A stretch of 64,000 nt of DNA from an uncultured Lentisphaerota bacterium (GCA_903912445.1 CAIWHP010000199.1:30939-94938); one strand, 5' to 3'; counted from the first letter of the stretch, positions 16,250 to 25,680 are shown. Notes: generated by a model not told the origin, from the letters alone. A program made the numbers and translations.

Positions 16250-18118
16250 ATGCCTACCCTTGCCCGCTTCCTCTTGCCCGGCCTGTGTCTGGCTGCGTTT
16301 TCCCTCGCCCGTGCCGCCGTCGTTCGCGTGGAGATTGCCGAGCGCTCCGCCGTGGACGCCACCGGCTATGAACAGATCGCCGGGCGGCTACATTTCGAGA
16401 TCGACCCCGCGCATCCGCGCAACCGTATCATCGCCGATGTCGACCTGGCGCCGACCAATGCGGCGGGGCGGGTGGCCTTTTCCTCCGACTTCCGCATTCT
16501 GAAACCCAAAGGGGTGGGGCAGGGCAACGGTGCAGCCTGGGTGGAGATTCCCAACCGGGGCGGCAAGAGCGGCCTGAGCCCGTTCATGATCAAGCACGGC
16601 TTCACGGTGATGCAAGTCGGCTGGGAGTTCGACGTGCCGGCCCAAGCCGGCAAGCTGCGTATCGCGGTGCCGGCGGCGCGGGGAAAAGATGGGCACCCGG
16701 TGCGCGGCGTGGTGTGTGCCACCTTCACGACCGACAAGCCCCAGCAACAAGTCACGCTCAATGACCTGACGGACTATCCACCCGTGGACCTGAACGGCCC
16801 GGACAGCCGGCTGATTATCCGCGACGCAACGCCTTACGCGGCCGGCAAGGAAGTGCCGCGCAAGCAGTGGCGGCTGGAAAGCGGGAAGTTAATTATGGAA
16901 GGCGGGACCCAACCCGGCAAAACCTACGAGCTTTCCTACCTGTCGGAAAATCCACCTGTGGCCGGGCTGGGTCTTGCGGCGATCCGCGACGCGGTGGCTT
17001 GGCTGAAGCAGGACCCGGGGTCGCTCGCTCCCGTGCGGCATGCATATGCGTTTGGCTCTTCGCAGTGCGGCCGGTTGCTGCGCGAATTCGTTTATCTCGG
17101 GTTCAACACGGACGACGGAGACCGCCTGGCGTTTGATGGCATCATCGCGCACATCGCCGGGGCGGGCCGGTTGGACTTCAACCGCCGCTGGTCAACGCCG
17201 CGCTCGCTGGCGGAGTTCAAGACCGCTTCCTACCCGTTCACCGACAGCGCGGTGGAGGATCCGGTTACCAGGCTCAAAGAAGGCCTTCAGGAGAACCCGC
17301 GCGTAACGCAGCGTCCGAAGCTGTTCTACATCAACACAGCGTCGGAGTATTGGGGTGCAGGTCGTGCGGGCGGCTTGTCGCATACCAGTCCCGACGGAAA
17401 ACGTGATGTCGCTTTGCCGGACAATGTGCGCGCCTATTTCTTTGCCGGGACACAGCATGGGCCTGCGGCCTTCCCACCCAAGCCCCACGCGAATGACGCC
17501 CTGTTGCCGAACCCTGTCAACTCGGGGCAGGCCGTAATGGCCTTGCGCATGGCCCTGCATCGCTGGGTGGCCGAGGGCGCGCTCCCGCCGCCGAGCGTCT
17601 ATCCGAAACTCAGCGATGGCACCTTGGTGCCCGTGGCGCAGCTGCGCTTCCCTGCGCTGCCGGGTGTGCCGTCGCCCCGCAGTATCAAGCCTGGTCCGCG
17701 TTTCCTGAATCCTCACTTGCCGCAAGGCGCGGGTGCTGGCACGGAGCTCCCCTTCCTGGTGCCCCAGGTCGATGCCGATGGCAACGATCTCGGCGGCATT
17801 CGCCTCCCCGACGTGAGCGTGCCGCTGGCCACGTGTACCGGATGGATGTTCCGGCCTGCCTCCACGGGCGGAACCGGCGAGCTCGTGTTCCTGCGCGGAT
17901 GCTGGATCCCCTTTGCCAAGACATCAGGACAACGCGAGCAGGCTGGAGATCCCCGCCCGGCGCTGGCCGAGCGCTATCCGAACAAGGAAGCCTACCTGGC
18001 CCGCGTGAACGAAGCCCTGCAGCAGCTGGTGAAACAGGGCTTTCTGCTGGGCGAAGACCTCGACGCATGCCGAAAAGTGGCTGGCAGTCGTTGGGATTGG
18101 GTCATGAGCAGAAAGTAG
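16250..18118 (+). CDS. Exported alpha/beta hydrolase (Abhydrolase_10-like)
   Basis: A 622-residue exported protein resembling the large alpha/beta-hydrolase-domain family found next to catabolic genes in environmental bacteria. The signal peptide is MPTLARFLLPGLCLAAFSLA. The nucleophile elbow is probably FGSSQCGRLLREF (GxSxxG-like, Ser or its neighbour). The C-terminal third has conserved-looking LPDVSVPLATCTGWMFR. I chose ATG 16250 because it begins the signal peptide; the frame remains open upstream to 16160 without one. Substrate is unknown. The gene is monocistronic. Confidence 0.75.
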   Translation: MPTLARFLLPGLCLAAFSLARAAVVRVEIAERSAVDATGYEQIAGRLHFEIDPAHPRNRIIADVDLAPTNAAGRVAFSSDFRILKPKGVGQGNGAAWVEIPNRGGKSGLSPFMIKHGFTVMQVGWEFDVPAQAGKLRIAVPAARGKDGHPVRGVVCATFTTDKPQQQVTLNDLTDYPPVDLNGPDSRLIIRDATPYAAGKEVPRKQWRLESGKLIMEGGTQPGKTYELSYLSENPPVAGLGLAAIRDAVAWLKQDPGSLAPVRHAYAFGSSQCGRLLREFVYLGFNTDDGDRLAFDGIIAHIAGAGRLDFNRRWSTPRSLAEFKTASYPFTDSAVEDPVTRLKEGLQENPRVTQRPKLFYINTASEYWGAGRAGGLSHTSPDGKRDVALPDNVRAYFFAGTQHGPAAFPPKPHANDALLPNPVNSGQAVMALRMALHRWVAEGALPPPSVYPKLSDGTLVPVAQLRFPALPGVPSPRSIKPGPRFLNPHLPQGAGAGTELPFLVPQVDADGNDLGGIRLPDVSVPLATCTGWMFRPASTGGTGELVFLRGCWIPFAKTSGQREQAGDPRPALAERYPNKEAYLARVNEALQQLVKQGFLLGEDLDACRKVAGSRWDWVMSRK

Positions 18119-18347
18119 CCCCGGCCGGCTTTGGTGTAGTCCCCTTGTTTCTGACAACCACCGCATCCGCCTGCCTCAAACGCTTTGCCTTTTCGCTGGA
18201 TCGATTTCAGTTCTCCCGCGTTGGCTTGAGCGGGTGAAACCTTTTGCTTGGCGGCGCCGGAACGTCCGCGGTGGGCAGATGGAGCTTGCATTTCCGCCAT
18301 GGTTTGGAAAAAGTCCGCTGCGTTTTTTCCAAGCCTTGGAAAACCAC
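18119..18347. other. Intergenic region with paired TTCCAA palindromes before tRNA-Thr
   Basis: No gene is evident. The last 60 bases hold a degenerate palindrome TTTCC...GGAAA (18291-18310) and a good one, TTTTTCCAAG-C-CTTGGAAAA, centred at 18334, about 33 bases apart. They end four bases before the tRNA. Confidence 0.6.
18291..18343. repeat. TTCCAA/TTGGAA paired palindrome, locus 1
   Basis: The first unit is degenerate (centre about 18300), the second near perfect (centre 18334). The pair sits directly upstream of tRNA-Thr and the complex I operon. Confidence 0.7.
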
Positions 18348-18422
18348 GCCGGCGTAGCTCAGTGGTAGAGCAGCGGTTTTGTAAACCGCTGGTCGGGGGT
18401 TCAAATCCCTCCGCCGGCTCCA
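18348..18422 (+). tRNA. tRNA-Thr (anticodon UGU)
   Basis: A 75-base cloverleaf: the acceptor GCCGGCG pairs with CGCCGGC, then T and an encoded CCA. The D arm contains AGCTCAGTGGTAGAGC. The anticodon stem GCGGT/ACCGC encloses the loop TTTGTAA, giving anticodon TGT (threonine, ACA). The T arm is GGGGG-TTCAAAT-CCCTC. It lies 62 bases upstream of nuoA, in the same direction. Confidence 0.95.
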
Positions 18423-18484
18423 GAGTTACCGCACTTGCATTTCACGCCGCGGATAGTATTTTCGGGCCGCTTTTCGGGGTATCC

Positions 18485-18868
18485 ATGTCTGACTATGCAT
18501 TGATTTGTGTGTTTTCGCTGCTGGGCACTTTCTTTGCCGGCGGCGCGATCCTGCTTTCACGGCTGATCGCCCCGCGCTCGCCGGACACGCCGAGCAAGCT
18601 CGCGCCCTACGAGTGCAGCATGGAGAGCATCGGCTCGGCGCGCATCCAGTTCAAGGTGGGCTACTACCTCTTCGCGCTGATCTTCATGGTGTTCGATGTC
18701 GAGGCGCTGTTCCTGTTCCCGTGCCTCGCGAATTTCCGCGACGCCGGCGTGGGCGCGGCCGGGGGCCTCTCCGCCTTGCCCGTGCTCGCCGCGGTCGGCG
18801 GCTTCGTCGCCATCCTCACCGTCGGCCTGGTCTATGCCTGGCGCAAGAAGGTGCTCGAATGGGAGTGA
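18485..18868 (+). CDS. nuoA: NADH-quinone oxidoreductase subunit A
   Basis: A 127-residue membrane subunit of respiratory complex I with three transmembrane helices (residues about 5-27, 60-85, 95-118). The conserved [20 protein letters not shown] segment and the [13 protein letters not shown] helix identify NuoA, which contributes to the quinone-site loop. The start ATG at 18485 fits the family N-terminus. It opens the nuo operon and its end overlaps nuoBC by ten bases. Confidence 0.95.
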   Translation: MSDYALICVFSLLGTFFAGGAILLSRLIAPRSPDTPSKLAPYECSMESIGSARIQFKVGYYLFALIFMVFDVEALFLFPCLANFRDAGVGAAGGLSALPVLAAVGGFVAILTVGLVYAWRKKVLEWE

Positions 18869-20061
18869 TCCTCGAAAAGCTCCCGCCGCTGCTCGACCCG
18901 CTGCCGGGCGGGTGGCGGATGGTCAACGCGATCGACGCGGTGGTGGACTGGACGCGCGCGAACTCGCTCTGGCCGCTGGTCTACGGCACCTCGTGCTGCG
19001 CGATCGAGATGATGGCCACCGGCGCGGCGCATAACGACTGGTCGCGCTTCGGCGTCGAGGTGGCGCGCGCCTCGCCGCGGCAGGCGGACCTGATCATCAT
19101 CGCGGGCACGCTGGTCGAGAAGCTCGCGCCGCGCCTCGCCACGCTGTACCAGCAGATGCCCGCCCCGCGCTACGTCATCGCGATGGGCTCGTGCGCCATC
19201 TCCGGCGGGACGTACTACTACGACAGCTACTCCGTCGTGAAGGGCGCCGACCGGATCGTGCCGGTGGATGTCTATATCCCCGGCTGCCCGCCGCGGCCGG
19301 AGGCGCTGCTGCACGGCATCCTGAAGCTGCAGGAGGTCATCCGGCGCGAGAGCATCCGCCACCCGCGCGAGCCGCGCCCGCTGATCACGGTACCCTTCGA
19401 GGACGTGTTCAGCGCGACCCTGAAGACGTGGGCGGAAAAGGAAAAAGCGCGCGATGCCGCGGAGCGCGAGGCGCGTGCGCAGTTCAAGCAGGCCCACCCC
19501 GACTTCAAGGGCTACGCCCACAAGCGCGTCGTCAAGCCCGCGCAGCCCGCTCTCGCGCCCACCCCGCGCACGTCGCCGGGCCTCGCGCAGCAAGCCATCG
19601 CCGAACGCGTCCGCGCGCTCTTCCCCGCCGCGCAACTGTTTGCCCGGCCGGACGCGATGGCGGCGGAGCCCGTGGAGTTCACCGTCACGCCGGCCGAATA
19701 TTTGCCGTTCCTCCGCGCCCTGCACGCCGACGCGGAACTGGCCCTGGATTTTCTTGTCGAGCTGACCGCGATTGACTGGAAGGATCGCTTCGAAGTCGTC
19801 GTGCATCTGCTCTCGACGCGGCTCGGCCACAAGGTCTTCGTCCGGTGCGCGCTGCCGCGCGATGCCGGCACGGAGATCGCCAGCATCAGCCACCTCTACC
19901 GCTCCGCCGACTGGCACGAGCGCGAAGTCTACGACCTCTTCGGCATCCGCTTTGCCGGGCATCCCGATCTGCGCCGCCTGTTTTTGGAGGACGATTTCCC
20001 CGGCCATCCGCTGCGCAAAGATTTTTCGGACCCCACCCGTGTTGTGAGGCGGCCGTACTGA
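18859..20061 (+). CDS. nuoBC: Fused complex I subunits NuoB and NuoC
   Basis: A 400-residue fusion. Residues of about 1-180 are NuoB, which holds the N2 iron-sulfur cluster next to quinone: the adjacent cysteines of [10 protein letters not shown], then GSCAISGG and PGCPPRPE supply the ligands. Residues of about 180-255 form a charged, Ala/Pro-rich linker ([16 protein letters not shown], then [11 protein letters not shown]). Residues of about 255-400 are NuoC, with the signature [20 protein letters not shown] and ending [17 protein letters not shown]. No stop or frameshift separates the parts. NuoC-D fusions are widely known; a B-C fusion is less usual. It overlaps nuoA and is separated from nuoD by 109 bases carrying two palindromes. 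Confidence 0.93.
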   Translation: MGVILEKLPPLLDPLPGGWRMVNAIDAVVDWTRANSLWPLVYGTSCCAIEMMATGAAHNDWSRFGVEVARASPRQADLIIIAGTLVEKLAPRLATLYQQMPAPRYVIAMGSCAISGGTYYYDSYSVVKGADRIVPVDVYIPGCPPRPEALLHGILKLQEVIRRESIRHPREPRPLITVPFEDVFSATLKTWAEKEKARDAAEREARAQFKQAHPDFKGYAHKRVVKPAQPALAPTPRTSPGLAQQAIAERVRALFPAAQLFARPDAMAAEPVEFTVTPAEYLPFLRALHADAELALDFLVELTAIDWKDRFEVVVHLLSTRLGHKVFVRCALPRDAGTEIASISHLYRSADWHEREVYDLFGIRFAGHPDLRRLFLEDDFPGHPLRKDFSDPTRVVRRPY

Positions 20062-20094
20062 TGAACGGCGCGAGCTCCAGCGTGCCGGCCGGTG

Positions 20095-20147
20095 GGTTTT
20101 TCCAAGCCTTGGAAAAACCGGCGCTTTCGCTTTCCAACCCTTGGAAA
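20095..20147. repeat. TTCCAA/TTGGAA paired palindrome, locus 2, inside nuo operon
   Basis: GGTTTTTCCAAG and CTTGGAAAAACC form a perfect palindrome around one base (20095-20119, centre 20107). TTTCCAA-CCC-TTGGAAA follows at 20131-20147 (centre 20139). The centres are 32 bases apart. The pair lies between nuoBC and nuoD, so it is transcribed with them and could fold into two hairpins in the mRNA. Confidence 0.8.
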
Positions 20148-20170
20148 ACTCCCCGCTGCCGGGGTGCGCG

Positions 20171-21328
20171 ATGAGCGCCCTCGAGTCCAGCATCGTGCTG
20201 CCGCCGGGGTTCGAGCCGGCGACGGACGGGCGCGAGGGCGAAGCCTACTACCTCAACATGGGCCCGCAGCATCCGAGCACGCACGGCGTACTGCGGTTGG
20301 TTGTCCGCCTCGATGGCGAGACCGTGCTCGGCGTTGTGCCGCACCCCGGCTACGTCCATCGTGGCATCGAGAAGATGGGCGAGAACATGTCGGTGCTGCA
20401 GTACCTGCACCACACCGACCGCCTGGACTACCTCAGCTCGCTGGGCAACAGCCTGAGCATCTGCCTGATCGTCGAGCGCGCGCTGGGCCTGGGCGTGCCG
20501 GAGCGCGCGGACTACATCCGCGTGATCCTGTGCGAGCTGCAGCGCATCGCCTCGCACATGCTCTGGTGGGGCGTGTTCGGCATGGACCTGGGCGCGATCA
20601 CGACGTTCTTCTACGGCTTCCGCGACCATGAGCTGATCACGCAGCTCTTCGAGGAGGTCTGCGGCGCGCGGCTGACGCTGAACTATTTCCGGCCCGGCGG
20701 CGTGGCGCAGGATGTGCCGGCGGATTTCCTGGCCAAGGTGCAGGTCATCCTCGAGCAGACGCGCCGCTCGCTGGACGAGTACGACCGGCTGCTGACGAAG
20801 AACGTCATCATCCAGGAGCGCACCCACGGCATCGGCGTGCTGCCGGCGGCGACGGCGCGCAGCTACGGCTGCTCCGGCGCGGTGCTGCGCGCCTCCGGCG
20901 TGGACTACGACGTGCGCAAGCACGATTCCTACTCCATCTATGACCGCTTCGCGTTCGACGTGCCGCTCGGCCGCAACGGCGACTGCTTCGACCGCTACGA
21001 GGTGCGGATGCGCGAAATGGCCCAGTCGGTGCGCATCCTCGAGCAGGCCGTGGCGCAGTTCCCCGCGGCGGGCCCGTGGCGCTCGAAGGAGCTGCCGCAG
21101 TACAAGCTGCCGGCCGGCTCGTGGTTCCGGTGGGTCGAGGCCGCGCGCGGCGCGTTCGGCACGTTCATCGTCTCCGACGGCAGCCTCAAGCCGGTGCGCA
21201 TCAAGAACCGCTCGCCCGGCTTTTCCAATCTGTCCGTGCTCGACGAGATCGCGCGCGGCGCGAAGCTCGCCGACCTCGTCACCATCCTTTCCTCCCTCGA
21301 CATCGTGGTGCCCGACATTGATCGCTAG
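20171..21328 (+). CDS. nuoD: NADH-quinone oxidoreductase subunit D
   Basis: A 385-residue peripheral subunit related to the [NiFe]-hydrogenase large subunit, which forms the quinone pocket with NuoB. The loop GPQHPSTHGVLRL (residues 31-43) carries the quinone-contacting His. HRGIEKMGEN and the C-terminal LDIVVPDIDR are characteristic. It begins 109 bases after nuoBC, the only real gap in the operon, and its stop lies inside the start region of nuoH. Confidence 0.95.
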   Translation: MSALESSIVLPPGFEPATDGREGEAYYLNMGPQHPSTHGVLRLVVRLDGETVLGVVPHPGYVHRGIEKMGENMSVLQYLHHTDRLDYLSSLGNSLSICLIVERALGLGVPERADYIRVILCELQRIASHMLWWGVFGMDLGAITTFFYGFRDHELITQLFEEVCGARLTLNYFRPGGVAQDVPADFLAKVQVILEQTRRSLDEYDRLLTKNVIIQERTHGIGVLPAATARSYGCSGAVLRASGVDYDVRKHDSYSIYDRFAFDVPLGRNGDCFDRYEVRMREMAQSVRILEQAVAQFPAAGPWRSKELPQYKLPAGSWFRWVEAARGAFGTFIVSDGSLKPVRIKNRSPGFSNLSVLDEIARGAKLADLVTILSSLDIVVPDIDR

Positions 21329-22439
21329 CCTCCATAGCCTGACGGCGGCCGAGCTGGCCGCGCGCTACCCGGCGACCCACCCGGTCGGCGACTGGGTGCG
21401 CGCGCACCTCGCGCCCGCCGGCGCGTTCACGGTCAACGCGCTGATCGCGCTCGCGCTGACGACGGTGTTCGTCAGCCTGACCGCGCTGTTTCTGGTCTGG
21501 ATGGAGCGCAAGGTCTGCGCGCGTTTCCAGCTCCGGCTCGGCCCGAACCGCGTCGGCCCGTTCGGCCTCCTGCAGACGCTGGCCGACGGCCTCAAGCTGT
21601 TCCTCAAGGAATCGTTCATGCCGCGCGAGGCGGACTTCTTCGTCTACCACCTTGCGCCGCTGATCCCGATCACCTCGTCGTTCATGGTCTTCTGCGTGCT
21701 GCCGTTCGACCACAACATCCAGATCGCCGACCCGCAGGGCGGGCTGGTCTACCTGGCCGCGTTCCTCGGCATGGGCGTGTTCGGCGTGCTGCTCGCCGGC
21801 TGGGCCTCGAACAACAAGTACTCGCTGCTCGGCGCGCTGCGCTCCGGCGCGCAGATGATCGCCTACGAGATCTCCTACGTGCTCTGCCTGCTGCTGATCG
21901 TGCTCGCCAGCGGCTCGGCCTCGACGCGCGACATCGTCCTCGCGCAGCAGGGGACCGTGCTCGACTGGTGGCTGTTCAAGCTGCCGGGCTGCGGCGCGCT
22001 GGGCTTCATCATCTTCATCATCTCCTCGACCGCCGAGCTGCACCGCGCGCCGTTCGACATCGCCGAGGCCGAGAGCGAGCTGACCGGCGGCTTCCACACC
22101 GAGTATTCCGGCATGGGCTTCTCGATGTTCTTCCTCTCGGAATACGCCAACCTGTTCGTCGCCTCCGGCCTCGGCGCGACGCTGTTCCTCGGCGGCTTCC
22201 TCGCGCCGCAGTTCGGCTTCGGCCCGCTCGACCGCGCGCTGGAGCTCGTGCCGGGCTGCGTCTGGTTCATGCTGAAGGTCTACGGCCTGGTCTACCTCTA
22301 CATGTGGCTGCGCTGGACGTTCCCGCGGCTGCGCGTGGACCAGCTGATGTCGCTGGAATGGAAGTTCCTCCTGCCGGTCGCGCTGGGCAACCTCGCCGTC
22401 GCGGCGGTGCTGGTGGCGCTGGGGTGGCTCCTGCCATGA
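21318..22439 (+). CDS. nuoH: NADH-quinone oxidoreductase subunit H
   Basis: A 373-residue membrane subunit with about eight helices that links the quinone site to the proton pumps. Family signatures are ERKVCARFQLRLGPNRVGPFG and AELHRAPFDIAEAESELTGGF. I placed the start at TTG 21318, which overlaps the end of nuoD; no ATG lies nearby, though a GTG at about 21395 is possible. The ATGA overlap with nuoI couples translation. Confidence 0.93.
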   Translation: MIASLHSLTAAELAARYPATHPVGDWVRAHLAPAGAFTVNALIALALTTVFVSLTALFLVWMERKVCARFQLRLGPNRVGPFGLLQTLADGLKLFLKESFMPREADFFVYHLAPLIPITSSFMVFCVLPFDHNIQIADPQGGLVYLAAFLGMGVFGVLLAGWASNNKYSLLGALRSGAQMIAYEISYVLCLLLIVLASGSASTRDIVLAQQGTVLDWWLFKLPGCGALGFIIFIISSTAELHRAPFDIAEAESELTGGFHTEYSGMGFSMFFLSEYANLFVASGLGATLFLGGFLAPQFGFGPLDRALELVPGCVWFMLKVYGLVYLYMWLRWTFPRLRVDQLMSLEWKFLLPVALGNLAVAAVLVALGWLLP

Positions 22440-22903
22440 GCCAGCACGCTCCAGCCTATCCGCGGCGCAGCCTGGCGCGCTACCTCATCGACGCCACGAA
22501 ATCGCTCGTCACCGGCCTCGGCATCACCGGCCGCTACCTCGCGCACCCCAAGGAAGTGGTCACGAGGGAATATCCCGACAACCGCACGCAGCTGCGCTTT
22601 GCCGAGCGCTTCCGCGGGCCGGTGACCATGCCGCACGACGAGGCGGGCGAGCATCGCTGCACGGCCTGCGGCCTGTGCGAGAAGGCCTGCCCCAACGGGA
22701 CGATCTCCATCCTCGCCACGCGCAACCTCGCGGACAAGCGCGTGCTCGGGCAGTTGGTCTATCACCTCGGCCAATGCTCGTTCTGCGGCCTCTGCGTCGA
22801 GGCGTGCCCGTTCGACGCGCTCCGGATGAGCCACGAGTTCGAGCTCGCCAGCGACCAGAAGGCGGACTTCGAGCGGGTGCTCAACCACAAGGAGGGCCGG
22901 TGA
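22436..22903 (+). CDS. nuoI: NADH-quinone oxidoreductase subunit I
   Basis: A 155-residue ferredoxin-like subunit holding two [4Fe-4S] clusters, with motifs CTACGLCEKACP and CSFCGLCVEACP. It passes electrons to NuoB. In complexes lacking NuoEFG it is the most exposed redox subunit and a candidate entry point for a ferredoxin-type donor. Its ATG overlaps the nuoH stop, and its last bases overlap the GTG of nuoJ. Confidence 0.95.
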   Translation: MSQHAPAYPRRSLARYLIDATKSLVTGLGITGRYLAHPKEVVTREYPDNRTQLRFAERFRGPVTMPHDEAGEHRCTACGLCEKACPNGTISILATRNLADKRVLGQLVYHLGQCSFCGLCVEACPFDALRMSHEFELASDQKADFERVLNHKEGR

Positions 22904-23451
22904 ACATCACCGACGTGCTCTTCTATGCCGACGCCGCGCTGATCCTCGGCTCCGCCGTGCTGGCGGTCTCGCTGCGCCACGTCCTCCACGCGGCGCTGGC
23001 GCTGATGATGGCGCTGTTCAGCACCGCCGGCCTGTTCCTGCTGCTCCACGCGGAGTTTGCCGCGCTGGTGCAGGTGCTGGTGTATATCGGCGGCGTGGTC
23101 ATCTTCATCGTCTACACCATCCTGCTCACCGCGCACCTCGGCGAGGAGGTGCCGCGCAGCCATCCCGCCAAGCAGCTCGGCGCGCTGGCCGGCGCGCTGC
23201 TCTTCTGCGCGCTGCTGCTGGCCGTGCTGTGGGCCGGTCGCGCCTGGGAGGTGCCCGCGGCGCACGCCGCGGATGCCGCGCTCGCGCAGGCCGGCGGCGT
23301 CAAGGGCATCGGGCGGCGGCTGCTCTCCGCCGCGCCGGACGGCTTCCTCGTGCCGTTCGAAATCGTCTCGCTGCTGCTGCTGGCCGCTCTGGTCGGCGCG
23401 ATCAGCATCGCGCGCAAGCCCGCCGGCGACCCGGGGGAGGGCCCGAAATGA
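22900..23451 (+). CDS. nuoJ: NADH-quinone oxidoreductase subunit J
   Basis: A 183-residue membrane subunit with five helices. The pattern LRHVLHAALALMMALFSTAGLFLLLHAEF followed by LVYIGGVVIFIVYTILL is typical of NuoJ, including the pi-bulge helix region. It starts with GTG at 22900, supported by GGAGGG six bases earlier, and overlaps both neighbours. Confidence 0.93.
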   Translation: MNITDVLFYADAALILGSAVLAVSLRHVLHAALALMMALFSTAGLFLLLHAEFAALVQVLVYIGGVVIFIVYTILLTAHLGEEVPRSHPAKQLGALAGALLFCALLLAVLWAGRAWEVPAAHAADAALAQAGGVKGIGRRLLSAAPDGFLVPFEIVSLLLLAALVGAISIARKPAGDPGEGPK

Positions 23452-23753
23452 ACCTGACCGCCTGCCTCGTCCTCGCAGCGCTCGTGTTTGCGTGCGGCGT
23501 CTTCGGCATGCTGCGCAACCGGCACATCATCAACATCCTGATTTCCATTGAGCTGATGCTCAACGCCGTGATGATCAACTTCATCGCCTTCGCGCACTTT
23601 CGCGCCGCCGACCCGACCGCCGGCTCGGTCTTCGTCATCTTCATCATCGCGCTGACCTCGGCCGAGATGGCCGTCGCCCTCGCGGTGGTCATCGCGCTCT
23701 ACCGCCAGCGCCACCCGCTCGACGTGGAAAGGATGAAACGCCTGCATGGCTGA
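23448..23753 (+). CDS. nuoK: NADH-quinone oxidoreductase subunit K
   Basis: A 101-residue subunit with three helices, homologous to MrpC. The conserved membrane glutamate lies in LISIELMLNAVMIN and a second in TSAEMAVALAVVIALYR; both serve proton transfer. It overlaps nuoJ and nuoL. Confidence 0.95.
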   Translation: MNLTACLVLAALVFACGVFGMLRNRHIINILISIELMLNAVMINFIAFAHFRAADPTAGSVFVIFIIALTSAEMAVALAVVIALYRQRHPLDVERMKRLHG

Positions 23754-25680
23754 CCCTGCCACATCCTGGGCCATCGCGCATTCGTGGCTGACGCTCGCGC
23801 TCCCGCTGGCGGCGTTCCTGGTCAACGGCCTGGCCCTCGGCCGCCGCGCGCCGCGCGCCGCGGCCGCCGTGGCCGTGCTGGCGAATTTCGCCGCCGCGGT
23901 CGTCGCGCTGCTCGTGGCGCGCGACTACTTTGCCGCCGCGCACCCGGCGCCGCTGCTTGCCTGGAGCTTCCCGTGGCTGGAGCTGCCGCACTTCGCCGGC
24001 GGCCTCATGCTCGGCATCGGCTGCTGGCTCGACCCGATCGCGGTGATGATGCTGGTGCTGATCACGGTCATCTCCACGCTGGTCCACCTCTACGCCGCCG
24101 GCTACCTGCGCGGCGACCCGGGCTTCGGCCGCTTCTTCGCGCTGCTGCCGTTCTTCGCGTTCGCGATGACGGGCCTGGTCATTGCGCCGGACCTGGTCCA
24201 GCTCTACATCTTCTGGGAGCTCGTCGGCCTCGCCTCCTATCTGCTGATCGGCTTCTGGTACACCAAGCCCGCGGCGGTCGAGGCCTCGAAGAAGGCGTTC
24301 ATCATCACGCGCTTCGCCGACGCCTTCTTCCTGATCGGCATCGTGCTGGTGGCGACGGCGCTGGGCACGGTGCAGTTCGCCGCGGTCAACGCGCCCGCCG
24401 CCGGCGCGGCGCTCGCGGCCAGCCCGGTCGTGTTCGGCGGCCATAGCTGCAGCCTGCTGGCGCTGGCCGCCGTGCTGCTGTTCGCCGGCGCCTGGGGCAA
24501 GTCCGCCATGTTCCCGCTGCACGTCTGGCTGCCCGACGCGATGGAGGGCCCGACGCCGGTTTCCTCGATCATCCACTCCGCCACGATGGTCGTCGCCGGT
24601 GTCTACCTGACCGCGCGGCTCTTCCCGCTCTTCGCCGCCGCCGGCTCCGCGCTGTTCCTCGCCGAGACCCTCGGCGCGTTCACCGCGCTCTTCGCCGCGG
24701 TGATGGCGTGCGTGCAGACCGATATCAAGCGCGTGCTCGCCTATTCCACGCTCTCGCAGCTCGGCTTCATGATGTTCGCGCTCGGCGTGGCCGACCCCGC
24801 CGCGCCTGCGGGCTACACGGCGTCGATGTTCCACGTCTTCACCCACGCCTTCTTCAAGAGCATGCTGTTCCTCTGCGCCGGCATCCTGATCCACGCCGCG
24901 CACACCAACGACCTGCTCGGCATGGGCGGCCTGCGCCGCAAGCTGCCGGTGACCCACGCCGCGACGCTCATCGGCTGCCTCGCGCTCGCCGGCATCTGGC
25001 CGCTCTCCGGCTTCTTCAGCAAGGACGCGATCCTCGCCAGCGCGTGGACCGCGGGCCGCCCGTGGATCTTCGCCGTCGGCCTCGCCACCAGCCTGCTCAC
25101 CGCGTTCTACATGGCGCGCTTCTACCTGCTCGCCTTCCACGGCGCCTCGCGCGCCGCGGGCCGCGACGCGCACGCCCACGAGGACCTGTTGATGGCGCTG
25201 CCCGTCGCCCTGCTCGCGGTCCCGAGCGCCGCCGCCGGCTGGTTCGCGGAGAAATATTTTGCACAGCACATGCTACCGCCGGGCCTGCACACCGCGGAAC
25301 ACGCGGCCCATGCGCCGTGGGTGCCGTGGCTCGCGCTCGGCGCGGCCGTTGCCGGCATCCTCTACGCGGCGTGGCGCTACGGCCGCGGCTTCATTCCTTC
25401 GGCGCCGAAGAACCCCGCCGTGCGCCTCGCCTGGAACCGCTTCTATGTGGATGAGCTCTGGCAGGTCTTCGCGCACTGGCTGATGTTCACGCTCGTCGCC
25501 GCGCCGGCGAAGTGGTTCGACAGCGTCGTCATCGATGGCAGCCTCGATGCCTCTGCCTGGGTCATGCAGAAGCTTGGTGCGGCGCAGCGCGCGTGGCAGA
25601 ACGGTTTGGTCCAGCGCTACCTGGCGGCGATGCTCGTCGGCCTGCTCGCGCTCTGGCTGCTCGGGGGGCTGGCGAAATGA
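23746..25680 (+). CDS. nuoL: NADH-quinone oxidoreductase subunit L
   Basis: A 644-residue antiporter-like proton pump subunit with about sixteen helices. Signatures include FWELVGLASYLLIGFWY (lysine/glutamate helix), LHVWLPDAMEGPTPVSSIIHSATMV, and the channel lysine in CVQTDIKRVLAYSTLSQLGFM. The long C-terminal lateral helix and anchor are present (residues about 540-640). It overlaps nuoK by eight bases and nuoM by four. Confidence 0.95.
   Translation: MADPATSWAIAHSWLTLALPLAAFLVNGLALGRRAPRAAAAVAVLANFAAAVVALLVARDYFAAAHPAPLLAWSFPWLELPHFAGGLMLGIGCWLDPIAVMMLVLITVISTLVHLYAAGYLRGDPGFGRFFALLPFFAFAMTGLVIAPDLVQLYIFWELVGLASYLLIGFWYTKPAAVEASKKAFIITRFADAFFLIGIVLVATALGTVQFAAVNAPAAGAALAASPVVFGGHSCSLLALAAVLLFAGAWGKSAMFPLHVWLPDAMEGPTPVSSIIHSATMVVAGVYLTARLFPLFAAAGSALFLAETLGAFTALFAAVMACVQTDIKRVLAYSTLSQLGFMMFALGVADPAAPAGYTASMFHVFTHAFFKSMLFLCAGILIHAAHTNDLLGMGGLRRKLPVTHAATLIGCLALAGIWPLSGFFSKDAILASAWTAGRPWIFAVGLATSLLTAFYMARFYLLAFHGASRAAGRDAHAHEDLLMALPVALLAVPSAAAGWFAEKYFAQHMLPPGLHTAEHAAHAPWVPWLALGAAVAGILYAAWRYGRGFIPSAPKNPAVRLAWNRFYVDELWQVFAHWLMFTLVAAPAKWFDSVVIDGSLDASAWVMQKLGAAQRAWQNGLVQRYLAAMLVGLLALWLLGGLAK

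Noticed and set aside
18291-20147. The regularly spaced palindromes considered as a CRISPR array
   Set aside because: Units are only about 20 bases, come in twos or threes with 11-13 base spacers, and are scattered over seven loci with no cas genes nearby.
23689-25269. 526-residue minus-strand frame rich in Arg, Glu and Gly opposite nuoL
   Set aside because: It is the shadow of hydrophobic GC-rich nuoL codons; it has no start context and an implausible composition.
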